64,000 nt of DNA, from positions 1 through 64,000 of the forward strand of contig JAGZUC010000006.1 in the NCBI GenBank assembly GCA_018380195.1, written 5' to 3'. This DNA comes from Collinsella sp. Its GTDB lineage: Bacteria; Actinomycetota; Coriobacteriia; Coriobacteriales; Coriobacteriaceae. The notes beneath the pieces are model-generated. The model ran no database searches. It was not told where the DNA came from and saw only the letters and a program-made list of their open reading frames with translations. Shown piece by piece: positions 15,897 to 24,173 of this stretch (the first letter of the stretch is position 1; each line of letters begins with the position of its first letter). A program made the translations under genes and the position numbers.

Positions 15897-16698
15897 AAGA
15901 TTCCTTCATTCAGAATTGAAGCAAGTGAGCAAATGGACGTACGCCTTAATCCTGGTAATTTATGCGTGCATGGTGGTATTGCAGCTTAATTCTTTCCCGA
16001 TGTGGTTCTGTAGCCTCCGTGAGAACAGTTTCTTGGGCTTTTTCCCAGACCCGACGCTTCGGCTATCGGCAGAGGATGTCCTTCTATTTGGTAATGCAGA
16101 GGTTTTTCGCGGTCTGCTGTTCAACGTAGCCCCGTTGGCTCATGCATTGTTCTTTCCGTTCATCGCGGCTTGCATTGTGCCGCGCTTTGTCAGTTCGGGC
16201 TTTATTGAGGAACCGTGGGGGTTGTCGGAGGCTCGGGGAGGGAAGCGTGTGTGCGCTATCGTTGCGCGAGTGGTGCTGTCTTCTTTTGCCCTTTTGGGCG
16301 CGTTTATCTTGTCGAGTGTCGTTTTGTACTGTCTTAACTGCGTAATCGTTTTGGATGCTCAGCAGTATTTCAACCTGAATATTTTTTGCTATCGACTTCT
16401 TCTGGCGAGTGTCGTCTGCCTTGCATACGTGGTCTCTTGCGTGATTGCTGTTTCCTATTTTGGATCCGGCTTCGGTCCGATTGGCATGCTGCTGCTTGTC
16501 AACGTTGTAGCGATTTACATACAGCTCGGGGCCATTTCCATGCTTCCGCTTCCGTCCTCGATGCTCATGTGGATTTGTGGCGTGACCCCGTTGGGGAATA
16601 GTCAATGCATTTCGATTCTAATTGACTGCCTAATTAACGTAGCAAGCGTTTTTACCATTTGCTTTACCGTAGACCGATTGCGGTCGAGATTTCTTTGA
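15880..16698 (+). CDS. ABC-2 type exporter membrane protein (second)
   Basis: This 272-residue protein has about six membrane segments and overlaps the preceding gene by 17 bases. The start at 15880 (MDRQTRRF) follows GGGGGTG; an earlier start at 15862 is less likely. It probably pairs with the first permease to make a heterodimeric channel. Cys residues are frequent in the membrane segments. The target, possibly a peptide or drug, cannot be read from sequence. Confidence 0.72.
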   Translation: MDRQTRRFLHSELKQVSKWTYALILVIYACMVVLQLNSFPMWFCSLRENSFLGFFPDPTLRLSAEDVLLFGNAEVFRGLLFNVAPLAHALFFPFIAACIVPRFVSSGFIEEPWGLSEARGGKRVCAIVARVVLSSFALLGAFILSSVVLYCLNCVIVLDAQQYFNLNIFCYRLLLASVVCLAYVVSCVIAVSYFGSGFGPIGMLLLVNVVAIYIQLGAISMLPLPSSMLMWICGVTPLGNSQCISILIDCLINVASVFTICFTVDRLRSRFL

Positions 16699-16738
16699 TT
16701 GTTTGTGAGGGATAATCATACCGAGCATACCAAATACA

Positions 16739-16773
16739 GGGGGGCGGGCACCGTGGCTGGTGTCCGCCCCCCC
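16739..16773. terminator. Bidirectional hairpin between convergent genes
   Basis: A very GC-rich stem (GGGGGGCGGGCACC against GGTGTCCGCCCCCC) with a six-base loop lies between the ABC cassette and the convergent amidotransferase-like gene. Neither side has a strong T-run. Confidence 0.65.
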
Positions 16774-16807
16774 GTCATGGAAAGCTTTAGCCTGTGTGAT
16801 TCGCGAG

Positions 16808-17617
16808 CTAGCGGGCCTGTTTTACTTTGGCCGCTGCCTCGACAAACGACTTCCACAGGTTAAAGTCGGTCTCGAGCGTCTTCCACGTGTACTCAGGATG
16901 CCATTGCACGCCTAGACAGAATGGCTGGCCTTCGACCTCGATGCACTCGGGAACGCCGTCGGTTGCCTTGGCGACCAAGCGCGTGCTCTTACCCAGACGA
17001 TCGACGCAGCAGTGGTGTGCGGAGTTGGTTTGGATCAGCCTGTGTCCGCCAACCGCGCGGTCGAGCAGCGAGCCCGGCACGACCTCGACGGGATGCACGG
17101 GGTCGTTGAGCACGTGGGTATGGCGCCACTGCGTGCGGCCCTCGCGAGCGCCCAGGCTCGGCACGTCCATGCACAGGGTGCCGCCAGTGGCGACGTTTAA
17201 CAGCTGCGTGCCGCGGCAGGTGGTAAAGAGTGGCTTTTTGGCGCGGAGTACCTCGTTGACCAGCTTGAACTCAAAGCGATCGCGGATCTCGCAGCACAGC
17301 GTGGGGTCGTAGGGGCGCTCGTCGCCCCAGCGTTTGGGGTTGACGTCGGGGCCGCCGGGGATGGCGATGCCGTCGGCGATGTCGACGTAATGGCGGATGA
17401 CCTCGATATCCTCGGTGATGGACATCTGCAGCGGCAGGCCGCCTGCAGCAAGGATGGCGTCGACAAAGACGCTGGCGATCTCCTCGTTGGGGGAGAGTGT
17501 TTCGCTCAAAAACGGCTTCGCTTCCTCCCAGCGCGGCGCCACCAGGATCAGCGGGCGGTCGGCGGGCTCGACGTCGACGTGTGGGGTGAAGGACGATGAA
17601 GTGCGAGTTCCGATCAT
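16808..17617 (-). CDS. Class I glutamine amidotransferase-like hydrolase (peptidase C26)
   Basis: This 269-residue protein belongs to the gamma-glutamyl-GABA hydrolase (PuuD-like) family. The nucleophile elbow is TTCRGTQLLN with Cys134, and the catalytic His and Glu lie in GVQWHPEY. IPGGPDVNP is the usual oxyanion-side loop. It likely cleaves a gamma-glutamyl bond, but the substrate is not shown. The ribosome binding site is weak, and the N-terminal 20 residues may be an extension. It lies 90 bp downstream of the amino-acid ABC importer on the same strand, so a shared transcript or a link to glutamate use is possible. Confidence 0.87.
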   Translation of the reverse strand: MIGTRTSSSFTPHVDVEPADRPLILVAPRWEEAKPFLSETLSPNEEIASVFVDAILAAGGLPLQMSITEDIEVIRHYVDIADGIAIPGGPDVNPKRWGDERPYDPTLCCEIRDRFEFKLVNEVLRAKKPLFTTCRGTQLLNVATGGTLCMDVPSLGAREGRTQWRHTHVLNDPVHPVEVVPGSLLDRAVGGHRLIQTNSAHHCCVDRLGKSTRLVAKATDGVPECIEVEGQPFCLGVQWHPEYTWKTLETDFNLWKSFVEAAAKVKQAR

Positions 17618-17660
17618 AGGTGTAACTTTCGAATCCGGATGGTCATGGCAAACGGGCGAT

Positions 17661-17693
17661 GTGGGACAAACACAACTGATTAATTTGTCCCAC
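17661..17693 (-). terminator. Hairpin after the amino-acid importer operon
   Basis: GTGGGACAAA and TTTGTCCCAC form a perfect 10 bp stem 14 bp past the ATPase stop on the minus strand. No long T-run follows, so it could also be an operator for the downstream hydrolase gene. Confidence 0.55.
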
Positions 17694-17706
17694 GTGGCGG
17701 TTGGGA

Positions 17707-18471
17707 TTAGTGACCCTTGATGGAATTGAGGAAGTCCTGGGCGCGCTTGGTCTGGGGATGGTCGAAGAACTCGTCGGGCGTGCCGGTCTCCACGATTTGG
17801 CCATCGGCCATAAAGACGACGCGGTCGGCCACGCGGCGAGCAAAGTTCATCTCGTGCGTGATGACGATCATTGTCATGCCCTGCTGGGCCAGGCGAACCA
17901 TGACCTCGAGCACCTCGTTGATCATCTCAGGGTCAAGGGCGCTCGTGGGCTCGTCAAAAAGCATGGCCTTGGGCTGCATGGCAAGCGAGCGGGCGATGGC
18001 CACGCGCTGTTGCTGACCGCCCGAGAGCTGTGCGGGCACCTTGTCGGCCTGCTCGGCCACGCCCACGCGGCTCAGGAGGTCTATGGCGCGCTCGCGTGCC
18101 TCGTCCTTGGAGACGCCCAATACGTCGACCGGGCCTAGCATGACGTTCTGCAGCACGGTCATGTGCGCGAACAGGTTGAACTGCTGAAACACCATGCCCA
18201 GCTCGGCGCGCATGCGGGCGAGGTCCTTGCCTTCCTGCGGCAGGGGCTGTCCTTCGATGAGGATCTCGCCCGAGTCGATGGTCTCCAGGCGGTTAATGGT
18301 GCGACACATGGTCGACTTGCCCGAGCCCGAGGGGCCAATCACGACGACGACCTCGCCGCGGTCGACCGACAGGTTGATGTCGTTGAGGACGTGCAGGTCG
18401 CCATAGTGTTTGTCGACGTGCTTGAGCTCGATCAGCGGCTGCTTGTCGGTAGAAGTAGTGCTCTGTGCCAT
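17707..18471 (-). CDS. Amino-acid ABC transporter ATP-binding protein
   Basis: A 254-residue ATPase of the polar amino-acid (GlnQ/GluA) family. Walker A is GPSGSGKST, the signature is LSGGQQQRVAIA and Walker B is AMLFDEPTSALDP. The Q-loop reads FQQFNLF, typical of glutamine/glutamate importers. It is the last gene of the operon SBP, two permeases, ATPase, read on the minus strand. AAGGAG lies ten bases before the start. Confidence 0.95.
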   Translation of the reverse strand: MAQSTTSTDKQPLIELKHVDKHYGDLHVLNDINLSVDRGEVVVVIGPSGSGKSTMCRTINRLETIDSGEILIEGQPLPQEGKDLARMRAELGMVFQQFNLFAHMTVLQNVMLGPVDVLGVSKDEARERAIDLLSRVGVAEQADKVPAQLSGGQQQRVAIARSLAMQPKAMLFDEPTSALDPEMINEVLEVMVRLAQQGMTMIVITHEMNFARRVADRVVFMADGQIVETGTPDEFFDHPQTKRAQDFLNSIKGH

Positions 18472-18507
18472 GATGTTCGGCTCCTTATGCCTTAAAAACG
18501 TGGGTAC

Positions 18508-19341
18508 TTAGCGAATGATGGTTGCGCCGGTCTTGTGCGAAACATAGATGGCGGCCTTGTTGATGGCGACGTTGATGAGGATGTAGATGACCGCAATCAC
18601 CAGGTAGACCGATACAAGCGCGTCGTAGTTGGTGATAAGCACGCGGGCGTTCTGCATCAGGTCGGGGTAGCTTACCACGTAGGCGACGGTGGTGTCCTTA
18701 ACCACGACCACAAGCTGCGAAATCAACGATGGGATGATAAACCGAATCGCCTGGGGCAGCACGATTTTAAAGGTGATTTTAGCCTTGGAGAGGCCGAGTG
18801 CCTGAGCCGCCTCGACCTGACCGCGCGGCACGGCATTGACGCCGGCGCGGAAGATCTCGGCCAGCACGCCGGCCGCGGCGAGTGCAACGGGCAGCGTGAG
18901 CATCCAAAACGACGGCAGCGCGATCTTGTACTGGGGTAGCACCAAAAAGAAGAAATAGATGAACAGCAGGCTCGGCACGCCGCGGAAGAAGTCGGTGAGC
19001 ACGCGGCAGACCAACTGCAGCGGCTTGATGTCGCTCGTGCGACCGAGCATAAGGCCTAGGCCCAGCACCAGTGCGATGGCGCCGGCGGTGAGTGCAACCT
19101 TAACGGTGCCCTCAAAGCCTGCGAGCAAAAACTTCCAGGTGGTGAGGTGCGTAAAGAAATACCAGTAGTGGACCGAAAGCTGGCCGGTCACATAAAAACG
19201 CTGCAGCACAAGGGCAATGAGCGCGGCGACGGCAACAAGCGAGATGGCGGTGCCGATACGAATCTTGGCGAGCATCTTGGGGCCGGGGGCCTCGTAGAGC
19301 GCATCGCGCATGGTAAGCGCGGGGGAGGAGTGCTTGCTCAT
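18508..19341 (-). CDS. Amino-acid ABC transporter permease (GluD-like)
   Basis: The 277-residue protein has about five or six membrane segments. The permease EAA loop is visible as EAAQALGLSKAKITFKIVLP, which contacts the ATPase. The N-terminus is longer than in its partner, as in GluD. Its start overlaps the stop of the first permease by four bases. Confidence 0.92.
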   Translation of the reverse strand: MSKHSSPALTMRDALYEAPGPKMLAKIRIGTAISLVAVAALIALVLQRFYVTGQLSVHYWYFFTHLTTWKFLLAGFEGTVKVALTAGAIALVLGLGLMLGRTSDIKPLQLVCRVLTDFFRGVPSLLFIYFFFLVLPQYKIALPSFWMLTLPVALAAAGVLAEIFRAGVNAVPRGQVEAAQALGLSKAKITFKIVLPQAIRFIIPSLISQLVVVVKDTTVAYVVSYPDLMQNARVLITNYDALVSVYLVIAVIYILINVAINKAAIYVSHKTGATIIR

Positions 19342-19997
19342 CGGAGGATCCTCACCTTCTTATCGATGTAGTTGCCAATGTGGCTCACCACAAAAGCCGT
19401 GCCCAAGTAGCCGAGCGCCGAGATAAAGAACGCGGCGACGCCACCGAGCGAGCGCGTGTTGATGTAGCTCACCACGCCGGTGAGCTCCTGCGGCTGCAGC
19501 GGCACCTGGCTGCCCAGAGCGGTGGTGAGCATGACGGCGATAAAGAGGTTGGTCATGGGCAGCACGCTCGAGCGTAGTGCCTGCGGAATCACGATCTTGG
19601 CGAGGATACGGCTGAAGCTCATGCCGAGCGAGCGGGCGGCTTCGACCTGGCCGACGCCGACGGTGTTGATGCCGCTCATAAAGTTCTCGGAGCCAAATGC
19701 CGAGCCCAGCAACACCGTGGCGACGATAACGCAGGTGCGGTAGGGCAGGACGACCTTGAGCGGCGGCAGCGCGTAGACGACGATAATGAGCAGCGCGATG
19801 CCGGGAATGTTACGGAAGACCTGGACATACAGGTCGCCAAAGACGCGCAGCGGCTTGAGCGGCGACACGCGCATCACAGTGACGGCGACGGCCAGCACCA
19901 TGGCGATGACAAACGACTCAAGCGTCATACCCCAGGTTGCTAGCAGCGCGTCGATATAGTTCTGGCCATAGAGCGACCAGAGCTCGGAGAGACTCAT
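19338..19997 (-). CDS. Amino-acid ABC transporter permease (GluC-like)
   Basis: The 219-residue protein has five membrane segments and the loop EAARSLGMSFSRILAKIVIP. It is the first permease of the operon, 138 bp downstream of the binding protein and separated from it by a hairpin. Together with the second permease it should form the heterodimeric channel. Confidence 0.92.
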   Translation of the reverse strand: MSLSELWSLYGQNYIDALLATWGMTLESFVIAMVLAVAVTVMRVSPLKPLRVFGDLYVQVFRNIPGIALLIIVVYALPPLKVVLPYRTCVIVATVLLGSAFGSENFMSGINTVGVGQVEAARSLGMSFSRILAKIVIPQALRSSVLPMTNLFIAVMLTTALGSQVPLQPQELTGVVSYINTRSLGGVAAFFISALGYLGTAFVVSHIGNYIDKKVRILR

Positions 19998-20022
19998 GCG
20001 GACCTCCCGCCGGTAAGGAAAG

Positions 20023-20048
20023 GGGCTCCCGTGTGTACGGAAGCCCCG
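20023..20048 (-). terminator. Hairpin between binding-protein and permease genes
   Basis: GGGGCTCCCG pairs with CGGAAGCCCC with one mismatch and a six-base loop. On the minus strand it is followed by TTTCCTT. It probably stops part of the transcription or protects the 3' end, giving more binding protein than permease, a common arrangement in such operons. Confidence 0.65.
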
Positions 20049-20135
20049 ACAACTCAGTGAGGAAACAGTTTAGCGCAATAAAGCGCATCGTGCGTTTCCG
20101 TATGGTTTCGTAGCGGCCGTTACTAGGCTCGCTGC

Positions 20136-21131
20136 CTAGGCGCCGATCTCGGGTAGCTCGGGAACATTGGTGTCGCCCGTACGGTCGCCAATGCAGATCT
20201 GCCACAGTTCGGTCCAGGTGCCATCGTCCTCGATCTTCTTAAGGAAGTCGTTGACAAAGGCGACGCCGTCGGAATCGAGCGGCAGGCCGATGCCGTAGGG
20301 CTCCTTGCTGCCGAAGGGCTTACCGGCAATCTTGTACTTACCGGGCTCGCGGACCAGGGCGCTCTGCTGCATGTTGTTATCGATGACGTAGGCGTCAACG
20401 CGACCCTGCTGGAGTGCCTGACGTGCCTCCTCGTCGGTCTTGAACTCCTGCTGGCTGGCCTTGGGGGCGAACTCCTCCAGGATGGCGGGGCCGTTGGAGC
20501 CGGACTGGACGGCGACGTTCTTGTCGGCCAGGTTGTCGACGCCCTTGATGTCGTCGTTGTCGGCGAGCACCAGGATAGCCTGCTGGGTGTAGTAGTAGGG
20601 GCCGGCGAAGGAGACGAGCTTCTTGCGCTCGTCAGTGATGGTGTAGGTGGCAAAGACAGCGTCGACCTGGCCGTTCTGCAGGACGGACTCGCGCGTGTCC
20701 GAGGTCACCTGGGTGATCTCGACCTTGTTCTCGCCCAGAATGTAGTTGGACAGAAGCTGTGCAATACCGGCGTCGAAGCCGCGGGTCTGACCGTCCTTCT
20801 CGTTGAGGAGGGAGAAGAGCGTGGAGGTCTGGACGCCACCGATCTTAAAGACGCCGGCGTCCTTGACGGCCGTGGCCCAGGCACTGGCGGCGATGGCGGC
20901 GTCATCGGCCTTGGGGCCGTTGTCGACGAGCTTGTCGAATGCCTTGGCGTCGAGTGTGGTGGAAGCCTCGGTATCTTCGGAGCTCTTGGAGGAGCCGGCG
21001 GCGGAACCCTTGTCGGCCTCGGCGCTGGTGTCGGAGCAGCCGGCAAGACCAAGGCCGGCGACGGTTGCGAAGGTGGCGGCAACGAAGCCGCGGCGGTCGA
21101 GAACGACCTGCTGGGAGAGGTTCTTGCTCAT
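20136..21131 (-). CDS. Amino-acid ABC transporter substrate-binding lipoprotein
   Basis: This 331-residue protein has a twin-arginine-like signal (DRRGF) and a lipobox LAGC with the lipidated Cys32. A Ser/Asp/Glu-rich linker of about 25 residues follows, then a family 3 solute-binding domain with GFDAGIAQLLSNY and VDAVFATYTITDERK, typical of glutamate/glutamine binders. It is the first gene of the importer operon and has a strong promoter at 21173-21202. The exact amino acid bound is not proved by sequence. Confidence 0.93.
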   Translation of the reverse strand: MSKNLSQQVVLDRRGFVAATFATVAGLGLAGCSDTSAEADKGSAAGSSKSSEDTEASTTLDAKAFDKLVDNGPKADDAAIAASAWATAVKDAGVFKIGGVQTSTLFSLLNEKDGQTRGFDAGIAQLLSNYILGENKVEITQVTSDTRESVLQNGQVDAVFATYTITDERKKLVSFAGPYYYTQQAILVLADNDDIKGVDNLADKNVAVQSGSNGPAILEEFAPKASQQEFKTDEEARQALQQGRVDAYVIDNNMQQSALVREPGKYKIAGKPFGSKEPYGIGLPLDSDGVAFVNDFLKKIEDDGTWTELWQICIGDRTGDTNVPELPEIGA

Positions 21132-21172
21132 GGTAGAACACCTTTCTCAAAAAATCCTAGCGGTTGAGTAGA

Positions 21173-21202
21173 GTTATACCCTATCCCGCTCAAAAGGGTC
21201 AA
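21173..21202 (-). promoter_or_regulatory. Sigma-70 type promoter of the importer operon
   Basis: On the minus strand TTGACC (21197-21202) and TATAAC (21173-21178) are separated by 18 bp, 42 bp before the start codon. Both boxes match consensus at five of six bases. Confidence 0.75.
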
Positions 21203-21244
21203 CATGAAATAACTTAGAAACATACTAACCTTATGGGTTATTCT

Positions 21245-21282
21245 ACCTACCAAAAAGGGACAGGTTTATTTTGGCAGGTTTT
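21245..21282. repeat. GGGACAGG-loop hairpin, TTTTGGCAGG type (copy C)
   Basis: Left arm ACCTACCAAAA and right arm TTTTGGCAGGT pair with one mismatch around the AGGGACAGG loop. The following ATCTGGACAAACGTC matches the flank of the other copies. Confidence 0.8.
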
Positions 21283-21347
21283 ATCTGGACAAACGTCGGT
21301 TGTTGCTGCTGAGATAGTGCTTTTCGGACGGCCCGCCTCGCTGTTTT

Positions 21348-21564
21348 GTCTCAATCAGTAACAGGTAGACGAGGAAATGGGTTCTAACTGTTGCAGATCG
21401 AGATTTTCTCTTCAGGGGAATTCGAATGTCTCGATCTGTAACATCTGGACGGACAAAAGGTCTCTATCTGTTACAGATTGAGACAAAGGTCAGGGACTAA
21501 GACGTCTTGTCTAGATCTGTAACAGTTAGACGGGAATTCGGGCCCTAGATGTTACAGATTGAGA
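21348..21564. repeat. Three tandem related hairpins with TGTTACAGAT arms
   Basis: Three imperfect palindromes of 56-59 bp lie in a row at 21348-21403, 21427-21485 and 21509-21564. Each begins with a TGTCT-n-ATC(T/A)GTAACA arm and ends with a TGTT(A/G)CAGAT-n-GAGA arm. Loops differ, and GAATTC occurs near the second and third units. They fill most of the gap between the importer promoter and dxs. They could be operators, small structured RNAs or a repeat array. Confidence 0.8.
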
Positions 21565-21583
21565 TAATCGCGTCGCGAAAACA

Positions 21584-21622
21584 AAAACCTCCGCAGGGGG
21601 GTGCTTTCCTTGCGGAGGTTTT
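21584..21622 (-). terminator. Rho-independent terminator of the DXS-like gene
   Basis: AAAACCTCCGCA and TGCGGAGGTTTT form a perfect 12 bp stem directly past the stop at 21624. The minus strand continues TTTTTGTTTTC. Confidence 0.92.
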
Positions 21623-21623
21623 C

Positions 21624-23405
21624 TTACTCGTTGAGTAGTCTTGCGGCTTCGGCGGCCATGTTCTCGACCGTCATGCCGTTCTGCGCGAGCAGTTCGTTGG
21701 GGTCGTAGCGGTCGGGGAAGCCCTTGGCGATGCCGAAGGTGCGCGTGCGCACGGGCGTGCAGGCCAGGTAGCACGCCACGCGCTCGCCCCAGCCGCCGTC
21801 CAAGATGCCGTCCTCGAGGGTGACGACAACGCGATGCTCGGCGACAAGGCTGTCGAGGAACTTGCGGTCGAGCTCGGCTGCAAAGCGCGGGTTGACGAGC
21901 GTGGCCTCGATACCGTACTCGGCAGTCAGACGGTTCGCCACACGCTCGCCCAGCTCAAAGAAATCGCCCAGTGCGAGCACGGCAACATCACGGCCCTGGC
22001 GGACTACGTTGTAACGGGCGACGCTATAGTCGGCGTCCTCGGCAGGCGCCAAGTCGGGACGGTTTACCAGACCAATGCCCGGCACGCGAATTGCCACGGG
22101 GTGCTCGCGGTGATCGAGTGACCAGCTCAGCATGGACAGATATTCCTCCATGCAGGCCGGCGCCAGGTAACGCATGTTGGGAAGAGCGCCCAGCATGGAA
22201 ATATCAAAGAAAGAAAGGTGCGTCTCGGACGTGGTGCCAAAGATCGACGCGCCAAACACCAAAATGGTTGCCGGGGCGTCGTTGAGGCACAGGTCGTGCC
22301 ACAGCTCGTCGTAAGCGCGCTGCAAAAACGTGCCGTACACACCAAAGACTGGCTTGGCGTCCGAGCGCGCAAGCGCGGTGGCAAAGGTCACGGCGTGCTC
22401 CTCGGCAATGCCCACATCGACGAACTGTTTGCCGGCGGCAGCGCGAAGCTCGGGTGTAAAGCCCATGATGTAGGGCGTGGCAGCTGTGACGCCCACGACC
22501 TGCGGATCGCGCTCGATGGCGGCGCTGAGCGCTTCGCCCGTAATGTCAGCATAGGTGCGCGGCGCGGGCTCGCTCGGATGGCCCGGGCAAAGCTTGCGCC
22601 CGGTCGCCATGTCAAAGGGGCCTACGTGATGCCAGCGCTCGGGGTCGCTCTGGGCTGGCTCAAAACCCTTGCCCTTGGCGGTGGAGACGTGCAGCACGAT
22701 GGGATGATCGATATTGCGCAGTTCCTGCAACGCGTCGACGAGGGCCAACACGTCGTTACCGGCGTCCAGATAGCGGTAGTCGAGCCCCATCGCGCGGAAA
22801 ACGTTGCGCTCACAGGTACCGTTGCTGGCTCGCAGCTCGGCCAGATTGCGATACAGGCCGCCATGGTTCTCGGCAATGGACTGGTCGTTATCGTTGACGA
22901 TGATGATCAGGTTGCTATCGAGTTCGGCGGCATTGTTAAAGCCCTCAAACGCCAAGCCGCCCGAAAGCGAGCCGTCGCCAATAACGGTGATGACGTTGTA
23001 CGTATCGCCCGCCAGGTCACGAGCGTGCGCCAGGCCGCAGCCCAGGCTCACCGACGTGGAGGTATGGCCCATGGCGAACAGGTCGTGCTCGGACTCGTCG
23101 GGATTGGCAAAGCCAGAGGCCTCGCCAAAGCGCTTCGGATCGATATAAGTGTACGCGCGCCCAGTCAGCGCCTTGTGGGCGTAGGTCTGGTGCGAAACGT
23201 CAAAGAGAATCTTGTCGATAGGGGAGTTAAACACGCGATGGAGCGCGACCGTAAGCTCAACGACGCCCAGGTTGGGGGCAACGTGCCCGCCGACGGCGGC
23301 GGAGCTTTCGAGGATGGCGTGGCGAATCTCGTCGCAGAGCTGCGGGAGCTCGGCACGATTAAGAGCCTTGACGTCCTCGGGCGTTGTCGTTTGCGTAAGC
23401 AGCAT
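21624..23405 (-). CDS. dxs: 1-deoxy-D-xylulose-5-phosphate synthase-like thiamine enzyme
   Basis: This thiamine-diphosphate enzyme would join pyruvate and glyceraldehyde 3-phosphate to start the MEP isoprenoid pathway. At 593 residues it is shorter than classical DXS (about 620). Family motifs are HVAPNLGVVELT (His41), DVSHQTYAHK (His72), GHTSTSVS, the cofactor loop GDGSLSGGLAFEGFNNA and VGIAEEHAVTFA. The classical DRAGLVGEDGPTHQG block, with its substrate-binding Arg, is replaced by FGASIFGTTSETHLSFFD. The protein therefore belongs to a divergent clade seen in some Firmicutes and Actinobacteria. It may still be the organism's DXS or may have a related activity. It stands alone with its own terminator. 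Confidence 0.82.
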   Translation of the reverse strand: MLLTQTTTPEDVKALNRAELPQLCDEIRHAILESSAAVGGHVAPNLGVVELTVALHRVFNSPIDKILFDVSHQTYAHKALTGRAYTYIDPKRFGEASGFANPDESEHDLFAMGHTSTSVSLGCGLAHARDLAGDTYNVITVIGDGSLSGGLAFEGFNNAAELDSNLIIIVNDNDQSIAENHGGLYRNLAELRASNGTCERNVFRAMGLDYRYLDAGNDVLALVDALQELRNIDHPIVLHVSTAKGKGFEPAQSDPERWHHVGPFDMATGRKLCPGHPSEPAPRTYADITGEALSAAIERDPQVVGVTAATPYIMGFTPELRAAAGKQFVDVGIAEEHAVTFATALARSDAKPVFGVYGTFLQRAYDELWHDLCLNDAPATILVFGASIFGTTSETHLSFFDISMLGALPNMRYLAPACMEEYLSMLSWSLDHREHPVAIRVPGIGLVNRPDLAPAEDADYSVARYNVVRQGRDVAVLALGDFFELGERVANRLTAEYGIEATLVNPRFAAELDRKFLDSLVAEHRVVVTLEDGILDGGWGERVACYLACTPVRTRTFGIAKGFPDRYDPNELLAQNGMTVENMAAEAARLLNE

Positions 23406-23633
23406 CGTTGTGGGTTACTCCATGCGAATCGAGCGCCGGCGCTCCCTCGGCCGACACAATTGCACAAGACAGTCTCGCACATTTTGGCGTTTGATATGTG
23501 ACGGCGGCGCGGTAATTCGCCAACTGGTGGGGCAAAACGTTTTGTCCGATGCCATACTGATGTGTTCCATGATGTTTTTATCGATTGTGCACAGGCCGTG
23601 GCTTGCCGCCGTGAGCCGCTGGAAGGAGGCAGC

Positions 23634-24170
23634 ATGTCCGATGCCGTTCGTGCCGAGAAAATCGCGTGCGAAGTAGACCATGCTGCCCGTCAACTGGCGC
23701 AGGCGGGCCGTCTGGACCTGACGCGCGAGTTTATCCAGCATGGCGACGTGACGGTCTATGCACATGTGACCTCGGTGGCACGGGCAAGTCTGTCCTTTGC
23801 CGAGCACTTGGGCCGTGCTGGCATTTCGATCGACCGTGCCTCGCTGCTGCGCGGAGCCTTGTTACACGATTACTTTCTCTATGACTGGCACGATCCCGAT
23901 CCGAGCCATCGCCTGCACGGATTTCGGCATCCGTTTTTTGCCCTGGCGCGTGCCGAGGAAGATTTTGAGCTGACGTCTCGTGAGCGGAATATTATCGTAC
24001 GCCATATGTTTCCGCTGGTGCCGGTGCCGCCGACGTGTCGTGAGGCATGGATTGTGTGCCTGGCGGATAAATGGTGTGCTCTGCGTGAGACGGTCGCCGG
24101 TCGTCTGCGGCGCAAGGACGAGACAGACGATAGCGTGAGTAAAGCATCGAGCGAAAAGAGGAGAGGGTAG
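23634..24170 (+). CDS. HD-domain protein
   Basis: This 178-residue protein has HD-type metal residues in LLHDYFLYDWHD and a further RHMFPLVPVPPTCREAW, as in small HD hydrolases of the YfbR or uncharacterised type. GGAGGC lies before the start at 23634. The next gene follows after three bases, so they form an operon. The substrate, perhaps a nucleotide, is unknown. It is divergent from the DXS-like gene. Confidence 0.82.
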   Translation: MSDAVRAEKIACEVDHAARQLAQAGRLDLTREFIQHGDVTVYAHVTSVARASLSFAEHLGRAGISIDRASLLRGALLHDYFLYDWHDPDPSHRLHGFRHPFFALARAEEDFELTSRERNIIVRHMFPLVPVPPTCREAWIVCLADKWCALRETVAGRLRRKDETDDSVSKASSEKRRG

Positions 24171-24173
24171 ACG

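Noticed and set aside
17661..17693. Member of the GGGACRGG hairpin family
   Set aside because: GGGACAAA is in the stem rather than the loop and the loop is unrelated, so it was treated as a separate hairpin.
21348..21564. Possible CRISPR array
   Set aside because: Only three units are present, they are imperfect palindromes in tandem without constant-length unique spacers, and no cas gene is near.
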